Positions 32,972-42,284 of a DNA stretch of 64,000 nt are shown here, in pieces. The stretch lies in contig JAEWIF010000017.1 in assembly GCA_023387335.1 (NCBI GenBank), positions 1 through 64,000 of the forward strand, given 5' to 3'. Under the pieces are notes generated by a model. It saw only the letters and a list, made by a program, of their open reading frames with translations. It was not told the origin of the DNA and searched no databases. Positions within the stretch are counted from its first letter, which is position 1; every line of letters starts with the position of its first letter. The stretch is from Pseudomonadota bacterium. GTDB lineage: Bacteria; Pseudomonadota; Gammaproteobacteria; Burkholderiales; Burkholderiaceae_C. A program made the translations under genes and the position numbers.

Positions 32972-34222
32972 TCAGGCGGTGCGAACCGGTTCGCCGGGCA
33001 CGGGCGCGGCGTCGGGCTTGGGGCCGCTGCGCTGCGCGGGGATCTTGCCGGCCTGGATGTCCTCGAGCCAGTAAGCGTGGTGCTCGCGCGCCCACGCCTC
33101 GTCCACGTAGCCGTCGCGCATGGTGCGGTAGGCACCGCGGTAGCCGATCGTTCCGAGGTAGATGTGGAAGCCGATCAGGCAGACCATGAGCACGGCGGCC
33201 ACGGCGTGGATCATGTGCGCCTGCTGCATCGTGGCGCGGACGTACTCGATGGACGGGATCAGCTTGTCGAGCACCAGGCCGGACGCGACGACGACGATGC
33301 CGAGCACCACCACGCCGATCCAGAACACCACCTTCTCGCCCGCGTTGAAGCGGTGCGAGGGCAGCTCCCCGGACTTGCTGAACACGCCACCGGCCTTGGC
33401 CAGCCAGCGCAGGTCGCCCTTGCGCGGGAACTCGTCCTTGATGAACGTGATGATCACGATCAGCAGCGACACCGCGAACAGCGGCCCGAAGAAGTTGTGC
33501 AGGTTCTTCAGCAGGTACGTGAAGTAGCCGAACAGCGTGCCGCCGATGACGGGCAGGATGAAGAACTTGCCGAACGCCATCACGATGCCCGAGAGGCCGA
33601 GCACCACGAAAGCGATGGCGTTGGTCCAGTGCGCCGCGCGCTCGAACGGGGTGAAGCGCTCGATGCGCCGGCCGCCGCCGCCGACCGCCGGGTTGTGGCC
33701 GATGGCGCCGCGCGTGAACCAGAAGATCGCCAGGGCGACGATGCTGATCAGGACCAGCGCGCCACCGTAGGGGATGATCCAGTTGTTGCGCACCTGCCGC
33801 CAGGCTTCGCCCGCCGTGGTGAGCCGCGATCCGGGGTACTGCACCTGGCCCTGGATCAGCACGCCGGCTTCCGGCGCCTGGCTCCTGGGCAGCGTGGTGA
33901 AGCCTTCGATGCCGCGCTGCACGTCACGCCACATGGGCGCGTTGTTGCCGGGCTGGACCCGGTTGCGCTGGGCGTTGTTCTGCTCCATGTAGCCCGGGTC
34001 GTTGGACGCGTCCCGCTTCACCTCCGGCTTGACGTCGAAGATGTTCTGGCCCTGGATGCCGCCCTGCGACTGGCCGGGGGCCGGGTCGTCGATGGGCTTG
34101 GTCTGGGTGGAGGCGCCCTGCCCTTGTTGCGGAGCGGATGCCTGCGCCAGCGCCACCGGCGCGGACGACACCGCGGCCAGCGCGATCAGCGCGGCCGCCA
34201 GCAGCTCAGTTGACCTTCGCAT
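32972..34222 (-). CDS. Formate dehydrogenase gamma subunit (membrane cytochrome b)
   Basis: 416 aa. It anchors the periplasmic formate dehydrogenase and passes electrons through two b hemes to quinone. A signal peptide and a long Gln/Pro-rich periplasmic region (to about residue 155) precede the FdnI-like core of four or five helices. Candidate heme His residues lie in ERAAHWTNAIAF, KNLHNFFGPL and the last helices (HMIHAVAA, GFHIYLG). E. coli FdnI is about 217 aa, so the N-terminal extension roughly doubles it; such extensions are seen in betaproteobacterial versions. The start at 34222 overlaps the end of the small lipoprotein gene. Confidence 0.9.
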   Translation of the reverse strand: MRRSTELLAAALIALAAVSSAPVALAQASAPQQGQGASTQTKPIDDPAPGQSQGGIQGQNIFDVKPEVKRDASNDPGYMEQNNAQRNRVQPGNNAPMWRDVQRGIEGFTTLPRSQAPEAGVLIQGQVQYPGSRLTTAGEAWRQVRNNWIIPYGGALVLISIVALAIFWFTRGAIGHNPAVGGGGRRIERFTPFERAAHWTNAIAFVVLGLSGIVMAFGKFFILPVIGGTLFGYFTYLLKNLHNFFGPLFAVSLLIVIITFIKDEFPRKGDLRWLAKAGGVFSKSGELPSHRFNAGEKVVFWIGVVVLGIVVVASGLVLDKLIPSIEYVRATMQQAHMIHAVAAVLMVCLIGFHIYLGTIGYRGAYRTMRDGYVDEAWAREHHAYWLEDIQAGKIPAQRSGPKPDAAPVPGEPVRTA

Positions 34223-34433
34223 AGTCGTTCTGCCCCTGCTGCGCGCGGGTCTTGAGCTGCTGCTCCCAGCTGGTGCGGTCGCCGGCCTTCCAGCCACCGG
34301 CCACGAAGGGCGCGGGCTTGCCCGTGCCCTGGAAGAGCGCGGCATCCTGCTTGACGCGGTTGGCGGTCTGCGGGGACTCGCCGCACGCGGCGAGTCCGAA
34401 CAGGGCGGCGGTGATGACGAGGGTGGCGCGCAT
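34206..34433 (-). CDS. Small lipoprotein in the formate dehydrogenase operon
   Basis: 75 aa. The signal sequence MRATLVITAALFGLAAC ends in a lipobox Cys at about residue 17; the mature part is polar and Gln/Lys-rich. No known family. Its ATG overlaps the stop of the beta-subunit gene (TGATG) and its end overlaps the gamma-subunit start by 17 bases, so it is translated between the two subunits. The position suggests a role in assembly or anchoring of the complex; that is inference from context only. Confidence 0.7.
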   Translation of the reverse strand: MRATLVITAALFGLAACGESPQTANRVKQDAALFQGTGKPAPFVAGGWKAGDRTSWEQQLKTRAQQGQNDYAKVN

Positions 34434-35050
34434 CACGACTTCTGCCCCTGCGGTTGGCCGCCCTGGCGCGAGCCGTAGGCGGTGCCCCAGCCCCAGACCT
34501 CGGCGCCCTTGCCGCGCTTGAGCACGCGGTTGCGCAGGATGTCGGCAACGACGTCGCCGTCGCCGGCGAGCAGCGCCTTGGTCGAGCACATCTCGGCGCA
34601 GGCCGGCAGCTTGCCTTCGGCCAGGCGGTTGCGGCCGTACTTCTCGAATTCGGCCTGCGAGCCGTGCGCTTCCGGGCCGCCGGCGCAGAAGGTGCACTTG
34701 TCCATCTTGCCGCGCACGCCGAACGTGCCGGACGCCGGGAACTGCGGCGCGCCGAACGGGCAGGCGTAGCTGCAGTAGCCGCAGCCGATGCAGGTGTCCT
34801 TGTCGTGCAGCACCACGCCCTCTTCGGTGCGGTAGAAGCAGTTGACCGGGCACACCGCCATGCAGGGCGCGTCGGAGCAGTGCATGCACGCCACCGAGAT
34901 GGAACGCTCGCCCGGCACGCCGTCGTTGAGGGTCACCACGCGGCGGCGGTTCACGCCCCACGGCACCTCATGCTCGTTCTTGCATGCGGTCACGCAGCCG
35001 TTGCATTCGATGCAACGCTCCGAGTCGCAGATGAACTTCATTCTTGCCAT
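34433..35050 (-). CDS. Formate dehydrogenase beta subunit (four [4Fe-4S] ferredoxin protein)
   Basis: 205 aa. It carries electrons from the catalytic subunit to the cytochrome. Four cysteine clusters are visible: CIECNGCVTAC near residue 13, CMHCSDAPCMAVC near residue 55, CIGCGYCSYAC near residue 87 and CTFC with a later CAEMC. This is the FdnH/HybA pattern. Unlike E. coli FdnH (about 294 aa) it has no C-terminal membrane helix. It starts 10 bases after the alpha-subunit stop and overlaps the next gene at its own stop. Confidence 0.93.
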   Translation of the reverse strand: MARMKFICDSERCIECNGCVTACKNEHEVPWGVNRRRVVTLNDGVPGERSISVACMHCSDAPCMAVCPVNCFYRTEEGVVLHDKDTCIGCGYCSYACPFGAPQFPASGTFGVRGKMDKCTFCAGGPEAHGSQAEFEKYGRNRLAEGKLPACAEMCSTKALLAGDGDVVADILRNRVLKRGKGAEVWGWGTAYGSRQGGQPQGQKS

Positions 35051-35060
35051 GGTGTTCTCC

Positions 35061-38042
35061 TCAGGCCCGCTCGATCTGGCAGATGGTGGTCTTGGTCTCT
35101 TGCATCATGGTGACGCTGTCGTAGCCGTAGGTCGTGGCGGTGTTGACCGCCTCGCCGCGCACGACCGGCGCCGCGCCGCTCGGGTAGTAGGCGAGCATGT
35201 CCGCGCCCATCCAGCGACCCGAGAAGTGGAACGGCATCCATACCGTGTCGGGACCCACGCGCTCGGTCACCATGGCCTGCACGTTCAGGCGTGCACCCGT
35301 CGGGCTGACCAGCCACACGCGATCGCCGTTGCGGATCTGGCGCGAGGCCGCGGCCTTCGGGTTGATCTCCACGAAGGCTTCCTGCTGCAGTTCGGCCAGC
35401 CAGGGGTTGGAGCGGGTTTCCTCGCCGCCACCCTCGTACTCGACCAGGCGGCCGGAGGTGAGAATGAGCGGGAACTTCTCGGCCACCTTGTCCTGCACGT
35501 TCTTGTCCTGCAGCGTCTTGTACAGGGTGGGCAGGCGCCAGAAGGCCTTCTTGTCGTCGTGCGTCGGGTACTTGGCCACGAGGTCCGGCCGCGTGCTGTA
35601 GATCGGCTCGCGGTGCTGCGGGATCGGGTCCGGGAAGTTCCAGACCACCGCGCGCGCCTTGGCGTTGCCGAACGGGTGCACGCCGTGGTTCTTCATGACC
35701 ACGCGGATCAGGCCGCCGGACAGGTCGGTCTTCCAGTTCTTGCCTTCGGCCGCGGCCTGTTCGGTGGGCGTGAGCTCGTTCCACCAGCCCAGCTTCTTGA
35801 CGAAGACGTGGTCGATCTCCGGATAGCCCGTGGTGATCTCGCAGCCCACCGAGTGCGAGCCGTCCTCGGCCAGCAGGTTGGTGCCGTTGCGCTCCACGCC
35901 GAAGTTGGCGCGGAAGTTGCCGCCGCCGTCCATCACGTGCTTGGTGGTGTCGTACAGGTTCGGCGAACCCGGGTGCTTGAGCTCGGGGTTGCCGAAGCAG
36001 GGCCACGGCAGGCCGAAGTAGTCGCCCTGGATGTCGTAGCCGGTCTCCGGGTCCTTGACGCTGCCCTTGGCCTTGAGCGTCTTGACGTCGAAGTGGCCCA
36101 TGAGCCGCATGTGGGCCTTCAGGCGCTCGGGGCTCTGGCCCGTGTAGCCGATGGTCCAGTTGGACTTGTTGATCTCGCGCAGGATGTCCTCGGGCAGGGG
36201 TTCGTCCATGCCCTTGACCTTCTGCATCTTGTAGTTCTTGACCAGTTCCTTGCCGAAGCCGAGCTTCTCGGCCATCTGGTACATGATCATGTGGTCGCTG
36301 CGGCTCTCCCACAGCGGCTCGATGACCATCTCGCGCCACTGCAGCGAGCGGTTGGACGCCGTGCAGGAACCGCTGGTCTCGAACTGGGTGGCGGCCGGCA
36401 GCAGGTACACCGCGCGGTTCGGGTTCAGGTCCTTGGGATCACCGGGCATGGCGGCCATGGCGGCCGTCGCGGACGGATACGGGTCGACCACGACCAGCAG
36501 GTCCAGCTTGTCCATGGCCTTCTTCATCTCGGCGCCGCGCGTCTGCGAGTTCGGCGCATGGCCCCAGTAGACGACGGCCCGCAGGTTCGGGTCCTGGTCG
36601 ATGACCTCGTTCTTCTCCAGCACGCCGTCGATCCAGCGCGAGACCGTGATGCCGGGCTTGGTCATCATGGCCGGGCTGGCGAAGCGGCTCTTGATCCAGT
36701 CGTAGTCCACGCCCCAGACGGTGGCGTAGTGGCGCCACGCGCCTTCGGCGATGCCGTAGTAGCCGGGCAGCGAGTCGGGGTTGGGGCCCACGTCGGTGGC
36801 ACCCTGCACGTTGTCGTGGCCGCGGAAGATGTTGGCGCCGCCGCCCGAGATGCCGACGTTGCCGAGCGCCAGCTGCAGGATGCAGGAGGCGCGCACCATG
36901 GCGTTGCCGATCGAGTGCTGGGTCTGGCCCATGCACCACACGATGGTGGACGGCCGGTTCTTGGCCATCATCTCGGCGACCTTGGCCACCTGGGCCTCCG
37001 GCACGCCGCAGGCCTCCTCGACCTTGTCCGGCGTCCACTTGGCCATGACGTCCTTCTTGACGTCCTCCATGCCGTAGACGCGGTCGTTGATGTACTTCTT
37101 GTCTTCCCAGCCGTTCTTGAACACGTGGTACAGCACGCCGAACAGGAACGGGATGTCGGAGCCCGAGCGGATGCGCACGTACTCGTCGGCCTTGGCCGCC
37201 GTGCGCGTGAAGCGCGGGTCGGCCACGATCATCTTGGTGCCGGTCTCCTTGGCGTGGAGCATGTGCACCATGCTGACCGGGTGCGCCTCGGCGGCGTTCG
37301 AGCCGATGTACAACGCGCACTTGCTGTTCTGCATGTCGTTGTACGAGTTCGTCATCGCGCCGTAGCCCCAGGTGTTGGCGACGCCGGACACCGTGGTGGA
37401 GTGGCAGATGCGAGCCTGGTGGTCGCAGTTGTTGCTGCCGAACAGGCTGACGAACTTGCGCATCAGGTACGACTGTTCGTTGCTGTGCTTGGACGAGCCG
37501 ATCCAGTAGATGGAGTCGGGGCCGCTCGCCTTCTTGATCTCCTGGATGCGGCCGGTGATCTCGTTGAGCGCCTGGTCCCAGCTGATGCGCGTGTACTTGC
37601 CGTCGACCAGCTTCATCGGGTAGCGCAGGCGGAACTCGCCGTGGCCGTGCTCGCGGATGGCCGCGCCCTTGGCGCAGTGCGAGCCCAGGTTGATAGGCGA
37701 ATCGAACACCGGCTCCTGGCGCACCCACACGCCGTTCTCGACCACCGCGTCGATGGCGCAGCCCACCGAGCAGTGCGTGCACACGGTGCGCTTGACTTCG
37801 ATCTTGCCGGTGCCCATGCCGGTGGCGGCGTCCGCGGCGCGCGCCTTCTTCACCAGCGTGAGGCTGCCGGCGGTGATGCCGACGCCGACGCCCAGGCCCG
37901 AGCGGCGCAGGAACGCGCGACGGTCCATGGTGGGGATGGCATTCGACAGGCCCCGCTGCAGGCTGTGGATGAAAGGCGAACGCGATTCGCCGAGCGCGCG
38001 AGCGCCGCCCTGGGCGGCACCCTGTTTCTTGGTCAGCAACAT
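35061..38042 (-). CDS. Formate dehydrogenase alpha subunit, molybdopterin, Cys-dependent
   Basis: 993 aa. It oxidises formate to CO2 at a bis-MGD molybdenum or tungsten centre. The N-terminal [4Fe-4S] site is C88, C91, C95 and C123. The metal ligand is C213 in ARICHSTTVSG, so this is a cysteine enzyme, not a selenocysteine one, and needs no Sec machinery. A twin-arginine motif (MDRRAFLRRSG) appears only at residue 39, after a 38-residue extension. The ATG at 38042 has GGGAG six bases upstream, so I keep it; M39 at 37928 is an alternative that would give a standard Tat signal. It works with the beta and gamma subunits downstream and the chaperones upstream. Confidence 0.94.
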   Translation of the reverse strand: MLLTKKQGAAQGGARALGESRSPFIHSLQRGLSNAIPTMDRRAFLRRSGLGVGVGITAGSLTLVKKARAADAATGMGTGKIEVKRTVCTHCSVGCAIDAVVENGVWVRQEPVFDSPINLGSHCAKGAAIREHGHGEFRLRYPMKLVDGKYTRISWDQALNEITGRIQEIKKASGPDSIYWIGSSKHSNEQSYLMRKFVSLFGSNNCDHQARICHSTTVSGVANTWGYGAMTNSYNDMQNSKCALYIGSNAAEAHPVSMVHMLHAKETGTKMIVADPRFTRTAAKADEYVRIRSGSDIPFLFGVLYHVFKNGWEDKKYINDRVYGMEDVKKDVMAKWTPDKVEEACGVPEAQVAKVAEMMAKNRPSTIVWCMGQTQHSIGNAMVRASCILQLALGNVGISGGGANIFRGHDNVQGATDVGPNPDSLPGYYGIAEGAWRHYATVWGVDYDWIKSRFASPAMMTKPGITVSRWIDGVLEKNEVIDQDPNLRAVVYWGHAPNSQTRGAEMKKAMDKLDLLVVVDPYPSATAAMAAMPGDPKDLNPNRAVYLLPAATQFETSGSCTASNRSLQWREMVIEPLWESRSDHMIMYQMAEKLGFGKELVKNYKMQKVKGMDEPLPEDILREINKSNWTIGYTGQSPERLKAHMRLMGHFDVKTLKAKGSVKDPETGYDIQGDYFGLPWPCFGNPELKHPGSPNLYDTTKHVMDGGGNFRANFGVERNGTNLLAEDGSHSVGCEITTGYPEIDHVFVKKLGWWNELTPTEQAAAEGKNWKTDLSGGLIRVVMKNHGVHPFGNAKARAVVWNFPDPIPQHREPIYSTRPDLVAKYPTHDDKKAFWRLPTLYKTLQDKNVQDKVAEKFPLILTSGRLVEYEGGGEETRSNPWLAELQQEAFVEINPKAAASRQIRNGDRVWLVSPTGARLNVQAMVTERVGPDTVWMPFHFSGRWMGADMLAYYPSGAAPVVRGEAVNTATTYGYDSVTMMQETKTTICQIERA

Positions 38043-38063
38043 GGAAGGCTCCCGGAGGTCGGG

Positions 38064-38273
38064 TTACAGGCGGGTGGTCTGGTAGTACTGCTTGACGTGC
38101 TCGGAGAGCTGGTAGCCGCCGCCGCGCGCAGGCGGCTGTTTCGGCTGCTCGGCGAGCGCCTCGGGCTCGACCTTCTGCGAAGGCACCAGGCTGGCCACCG
38201 CGGCGACGGCGCCGGTGGTGGCCGCCGCGCCGAACAGGGTCCGGCGGGAAAGCTTGTTGTGGGACTGGCTCAT
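38064..38273 (-). CDS. Formate dehydrogenase-region Tat-target small protein
   Basis: 69 aa, beginning MSQSHNKLSRRTLFGAAA: a twin-arginine signal (SRRTLFG) and hydrophobic stretch followed by a short polar tail ending YYQTTRL. This matches the small 'formate dehydrogenase region TAT target' family, which occurs directly upstream of catalytic subunit genes. The function is unknown. It lies 21 bases before the alpha-subunit gene, and 189 bases after the TorD-like gene. The gap upstream of it is a likely promoter site, although I cannot identify -35/-10 elements with confidence. Confidence 0.85.
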   Translation of the reverse strand: MSQSHNKLSRRTLFGAAATTGAVAAVASLVPSQKVEPEALAEQPKQPPARGGGYQLSEHVKQYYQTTRL

Positions 38274-38462
38274 TGCTGGTCTCCTTGGATGACTGCGCGC
38301 GTTGGCATGCTTATGCAGGGCCGAGCATATCTAAACGTATCAATCCGCACGACAGGGAAAAGCCTCAACCAGAAAGTTTGCTCGGGTATGCGCAGGGTAC
38401 GCCGCGAGGCTGCACGGTGCGCGCGTGCAGCATCGGGAAAAACCCCAATGGGAGAGCGAGGC

Positions 38463-39083
38463 TCAGGACAGCAGGTCGAAACCCTGCTGTTCGACGCTGA
38501 TGAACGCCTGCGTGAAGCCGGCCAACGCCGAATAGAAACGCGCGCGGGGGTGCGCGGTGATGGTCTCGCACAGCGCGCCCGTCCAGGGCTGCAGGTGGCG
38601 AGTGAAGAACTCGCGCTGGCGAGTGAGGTTGGCAACTTCCACGTCGTCGCCGGCTATGAGGTACCGCATCACTTCGCAGAGATACGCGACGTGGTCCTCG
38701 GTCTCGGGCATCGCCTCGTCGCGCGACAGGCCGAGCGCCTGCAGGTCGTCGCGCAGCTGCGCGAGCGGCCGCTCATTGAGGAAGCCGCTCATGTAGTGAG
38801 AACCAAAGAGGTAGATGTCGGGTTTGCCCACGCCGCCGAACAACGCGTCGTACTCCGACGCGATGTCGGCGTCGGACTCGGCGCGCGCCGAGCCGACCAG
38901 CTGCCGCCACGGCTCCTCGAGGAACGCGCCGGCGGCCGGCGCCTCGGTCACGGCCACGCGCAGCGCGCCGAGCAGTTCGGGGCCGGGCGGCGCGTAATAG
39001 AGCTGGGCGAGCAGGCCGTAGATCTCGGCGCGGGCGGTTTCCTCGTCCAGCGCGGAGCTGGTCTGCAGCAGGTCAGCGGACAT
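38463..39083 (-). CDS. TorD/DmsD-family molybdoenzyme chaperone
   Basis: 206 aa, all-helical. The family binds the Tat signal and apo form of molybdoenzymes until the cofactor is inserted. Visible marks are the N-terminal RAEIYGLLAQLYYAPP, the central SEYDALFGG and LYGSHY-like LFGSHYMSGFLNERPL segments, and the later EDHVAYLCEVMRYL. The start overlaps the end of the polyferredoxin gene by 11 bases, so both are translated from one message. The client is almost certainly the formate dehydrogenase alpha subunit encoded downstream. Confidence 0.88.
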   Translation of the reverse strand: MSADLLQTSSALDEETARAEIYGLLAQLYYAPPGPELLGALRVAVTEAPAAGAFLEEPWRQLVGSARAESDADIASEYDALFGGVGKPDIYLFGSHYMSGFLNERPLAQLRDDLQALGLSRDEAMPETEDHVAYLCEVMRYLIAGDDVEVANLTRQREFFTRHLQPWTGALCETITAHPRARFYSALAGFTQAFISVEQQGFDLLS

Positions 39084-41151
39084 CGGTGATCTTGGTTTCG
39101 TCCTGGGCCGAGTAGATGTCGATCACGCGGCAGTCGGAGCACATCTTCAGGCGCTCGAGCGCGGCGCCCTGGAACATGGAGTGGCCGGCCAGCTTGCCGA
39201 GCATGGCCTCGACCGCCTTGAGCGTGCCGAACGGCTTGCCGCAGCGCACGCAGCCGTAGGGCCGGGTCTCGTTGATCACGCGCGGCTCGCGCCGTTCGGG
39301 CGTGAGCAGCAGGCGCGGCTGCAGCGTGATGGCGCTCTCCGGGCAGGTGGTGGCGCAAAGACCGCACTGCACGCAGTTCTTCTCGATGAAGCGCAGTTGC
39401 GGCGCCTGCGGGTTGTCCTGCAGCGCGCTGGATGGGCAGGCGCTCACGCAGCTCATGCACAGCGTGCAGCGGTCCTTGTCGACGACGATGCTGCCGAAGG
39501 GCGAGCCCTCGGGCGGCAACTCGATGGCGTCCGGCTTCGCGGGCGCCAGCGCGACCAGGTGGTCGAGCGCGAGATCCAGCGTCGACCGCTTCTCGGCCGC
39601 GACGGCGAAGCGCGCCGGCTCCTTGGGTCCCTGCTGCCGCGTGGCGCGCAGCGATTGCAGCGCCTGGTTGAGCGCCAGCGCCGAGCCGGCCTGCACGAGT
39701 TCGAAATGCACGCCGGCATAACCCAGCCCGCTGACGATGGCCTGCGCCACCGCCATCTGGGCCTTCAGCCCGTCCAGGTACTGCGGCGCCTCCTCGGCGG
39801 TGGTGAGCACGACCACCTGCCGCGCGCCGAACGCGATGGCGGACAGCCACAGGTCGACGCCCAGGCTCGCGGTGTGCCACAGCGCCACCGGGATCACGTT
39901 GGCGGGCACGCCCTGGGCTTGGCCCAGGCGCGCGGCGCGGCCCAGGTCCTCGACCATCGCCTGGCCGGCCTCCTGGCTGTGGAACAGCACGGTGGGCTCG
40001 CGGCCGCCGGCCTGCAGGTAGGAAGCCAGCAGCGTGCGCAGCTTCAGCCCCTGCTCGCCGGCGCGCGGGTACGCGTACGTCAGCGCGCCGGTCGGGCAGA
40101 CCGTGGTGCAGGCGCCGCAGCCCACGCACAGGTTCGGATTGACCTTGATCTGCTGGCGCGACGGTTCGCTGGAGATGGCCGCGGCCGAGCAGATCTCGAC
40201 GCAGGCGTTGCAGCCGATCTTCTCGTTGCGGCTGTGGGCGCACAGCTTCTGCTTGTAGACGAAGAAGCGGGGCTTGTCGAACTCGCCGACCAGCTCGCGC
40301 AGCTTCAGCAGCGTGGGCAGGTCGCGGCCGTCCCAGCGCAGGTAGCCCTGCGGCGCGGCGTGCTGCGAGAAGGCCGAGGCCTCGCGCAGGTCGAGCACGA
40401 GGTCGAAGGTTTCGCTCTGCGACCGCGGCTCGCGCTGGAAGTCGATGGCGCCGGCGGCCTCGCACACCTTCACGCAGGCGCGGTGGCTCTTGCAGCGGTC
40501 CATGTCGATCTGGTAGTCCAGGCCGATGGCGCCTTCGGGGCAGACGGCGACGCAGGCGTTGCAGCGGGTGCAGAGGTCCAGGTCGATCGGGTTGGTGGCC
40601 GTCCAGTCGAACTGGAAGGCGCCCAGCCAGCCGGTGAGCGAATCGACGCGACCCGACAGCACCGGGTACTTGTGCTCCTGCATGCCGGGGCCGCCGGTGG
40701 AGAACAGCGTGACGTCCAGGACGTCCTCGACCATCGCCGCGGCGCGCTCGGCATCCTGCAGCCGGCCGATGATCAGGACGCGGCCTTCGCTCTTGTAGGT
40801 GACGGTGGGGACCGGCTCGGGCTCGGGCAGGCGCGCGGCGGCCAGGAGGGCCGCAATCTTGGGCATGGCCTCGCGCGCGTCGCGGCTCCAGCCGCCGGTC
40901 TCGCGGATGTTGACGAAGTGGACGGGCGACACCGCGCCTTCGGTCTGCGAGCCGACTTCGGCGAACAGCTTCTTCTCCTGCGTGCAGGCGACGACCACGT
41001 CCTCGCCGGACTTGATGGCCTGCTGGAAGGCGCCGGCCTGGCGCCGGCACAGGCTGCTGTGCAGCGGCAGGCCGGGCTCACCCAGTGCCGCGCCCAGCTT
41101 CTGCGGGTCCAGCGGCATCGTCTTGTTGCAGTCGCAGATCAGGGTCGGCAT
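39073..41151 (-). CDS. Multi-cluster 4Fe-4S polyferredoxin of the formate dehydrogenase locus
   Basis: 692 aa from the ATG at 41151 (MPTLICDCNKTM); a start at 41196 would add 15 residues. After an N-terminal region there are several ferredoxin clusters: CTRCNACVAVCP near residue 190, CNACVEIC near 310, CVGCGACTTVCP near 345, CTLCMSCVSACP near 565 and CVQCGLCATTCP near 598, plus later Cys pairs CVRC and CSDC. It is a cytoplasmic electron carrier whose partner is unproven; family members accompany this type of formate dehydrogenase in Burkholderiales. It overlaps TorD at its end and the DUF3306 gene at its start. Confidence 0.87.
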   Translation of the reverse strand: MPTLICDCNKTMPLDPQKLGAALGEPGLPLHSSLCRRQAGAFQQAIKSGEDVVVACTQEKKLFAEVGSQTEGAVSPVHFVNIRETGGWSRDAREAMPKIAALLAAARLPEPEPVPTVTYKSEGRVLIIGRLQDAERAAAMVEDVLDVTLFSTGGPGMQEHKYPVLSGRVDSLTGWLGAFQFDWTATNPIDLDLCTRCNACVAVCPEGAIGLDYQIDMDRCKSHRACVKVCEAAGAIDFQREPRSQSETFDLVLDLREASAFSQHAAPQGYLRWDGRDLPTLLKLRELVGEFDKPRFFVYKQKLCAHSRNEKIGCNACVEICSAAAISSEPSRQQIKVNPNLCVGCGACTTVCPTGALTYAYPRAGEQGLKLRTLLASYLQAGGREPTVLFHSQEAGQAMVEDLGRAARLGQAQGVPANVIPVALWHTASLGVDLWLSAIAFGARQVVVLTTAEEAPQYLDGLKAQMAVAQAIVSGLGYAGVHFELVQAGSALALNQALQSLRATRQQGPKEPARFAVAAEKRSTLDLALDHLVALAPAKPDAIELPPEGSPFGSIVVDKDRCTLCMSCVSACPSSALQDNPQAPQLRFIEKNCVQCGLCATTCPESAITLQPRLLLTPERREPRVINETRPYGCVRCGKPFGTLKAVEAMLGKLAGHSMFQGAALERLKMCSDCRVIDIYSAQDETKITDVR

Positions 41152-41734
41152 CGGATTCAGGGGGTACTGCAGGCGGAGATAGGTTCTCCGGTCCATAGGC
41201 CGAAGATGAACCGGACTGTGCCACGGAAACCTCGCCCTTCATCTCCGCACCATCCCTTGCCCCGGCAGCCGGCTCGTCTTTCGCGACGGCCTTGCGTTCT
41301 TCTTCACGCTCCTCGTCGCGGAAGAGCCCCAGGAAGCGGCCGCTGACCAACTGCCTCATCATCGATTCGGGGATCGGGTCGGGCTTGCCGTAGTCGTCGA
41401 TGTAGACATCCAGTCCGTCCATCACGTTGAAGTGCGGATCGGAGAAGAGCTTCTTCATCGCGGCGTTCTTCACTTCGGGCGAGACGTCGGCCTTGACGAA
41501 GCGGGTGAAGTCGGAGGTGGGCGTGAGGGCGTGCGCGTCTTCCAGGGTGGGCGGCGGCGGCGGCAACGGCGCGGCGACCTCTTCGCTCGCCTTCCCGGCC
41601 GCGGGAGAAGGCGGGGGCGAGGGCTGCGGCGGCACCTCGACCTTCGCCTCCCGCACCGGCTCGGCCTCCACGGGCCGCCCTTCCTTCACATCCAGCTTGC
41701 GCCGCGACCAGCGGCCCAGGAAGCCGTCAGCCAC
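41078..41734 (-). CDS. DUF3306 domain protein
   Basis: 218 aa from a GTG at 41734, chosen because GGAGG lies five bases upstream; a GTG at 41746 is the alternative. The start VADGFLGRWSRRK, a Pro-rich linker, and the conserved core (TSDFTRFVKADVSPEVKN and MKKLFSDPHFNVMDGLDVY) identify DUF3306. The C-terminal third is low-complexity. Function unknown; it regularly follows DUF3305 beside formate dehydrogenase genes. Its last 74 bases overlap the start of the polyferredoxin in another frame. Confidence 0.8.
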   Translation of the reverse strand: MADGFLGRWSRRKLDVKEGRPVEAEPVREAKVEVPPQPSPPPSPAAGKASEEVAAPLPPPPPTLEDAHALTPTSDFTRFVKADVSPEVKNAAMKKLFSDPHFNVMDGLDVYIDDYGKPDPIPESMMRQLVSGRFLGLFRDEEREEERKAVAKDEPAAGARDGAEMKGEVSVAQSGSSSAYGPENLSPPAVPPESDADPDLRLQQDDAAGPAEAGRGTG

Positions 41735-42275
41735 CTTCGCCTCCACCGTACTTCTTGCCGGTAGTCACCGACGCCGGATTGCCGAAGCGGTCCTGCAGCG
41801 GCTTGAAGCTCTCCGGCCGCTTGCGCTTGCGCGGCTCGGGCACGTAGTGGTGGTCGGCGAACTCGCGCATCCAGGCGATCACCTCGGCCGGCGCGGGCAC
41901 CTGCTCCACCGTCTCCTGAGCGTCGAGCCAGCGGCCGGCGTCGTGGTAGCTGAGCGTCACGATCTCGGGCCGCGCGATCGGCTCTTCGGCCACGGTGGCC
42001 CGCTCCTCCATGCGCCACATCACGAACCAGCACGGCGCGGGCGTGGTGGCGTTCAGGTAGTAGCCCTCGCAGTCGTCGCGGAACAGCTCGACCCGGAAGC
42101 CCGGATGCAGCCAGCGCTCCTCGCGCTCGTCCACGAAGATGCGGCGCGGCTCGCTGCCGAACGCGGCTTCCTGCGGCACCACGTCCGCCAGCTCCCAGCG
42201 GAACGGCTGCCAGCGGTTGTCCTGCTTCACGCGCCGCATCACGACGGCGACGTCCAGGCCCGGGCGCGGATTCAC
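41727..42275 (-). CDS. DUF3305 domain protein
   Basis: 182 aa. The N-terminal VAVVMRRVKQDNRWQPFRWE and the WLHPGFRVELFRDDCEGYYL segment match DUF3305, a family of unknown function. It occurs next to DUF3306, mrp-type ATPase genes and formate dehydrogenase in betaproteobacteria. There is no signal peptide or membrane helix, so it is cytoplasmic. It starts 9 bases after the mrp stop and overlaps the DUF3306 start by 8 bases. A role in maturation of the dehydrogenase is suggested by context only. Confidence 0.83.
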   Translation of the reverse strand: MNPRPGLDVAVVMRRVKQDNRWQPFRWELADVVPQEAAFGSEPRRIFVDEREERWLHPGFRVELFRDDCEGYYLNATTPAPCWFVMWRMEERATVAEEPIARPEIVTLSYHDAGRWLDAQETVEQVPAPAEVIAWMREFADHHYVPEPRKRKRPESFKPLQDRFGNPASVTTGKKYGGGEGG

Positions 42276-42284
42276 GGCTGGCTC

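Noticed and set aside
35061..38042. Selenocysteine formate dehydrogenase
   Set aside because: The metal-ligand position is a TGC cysteine codon (residue 213) and the frame has no internal TGA.
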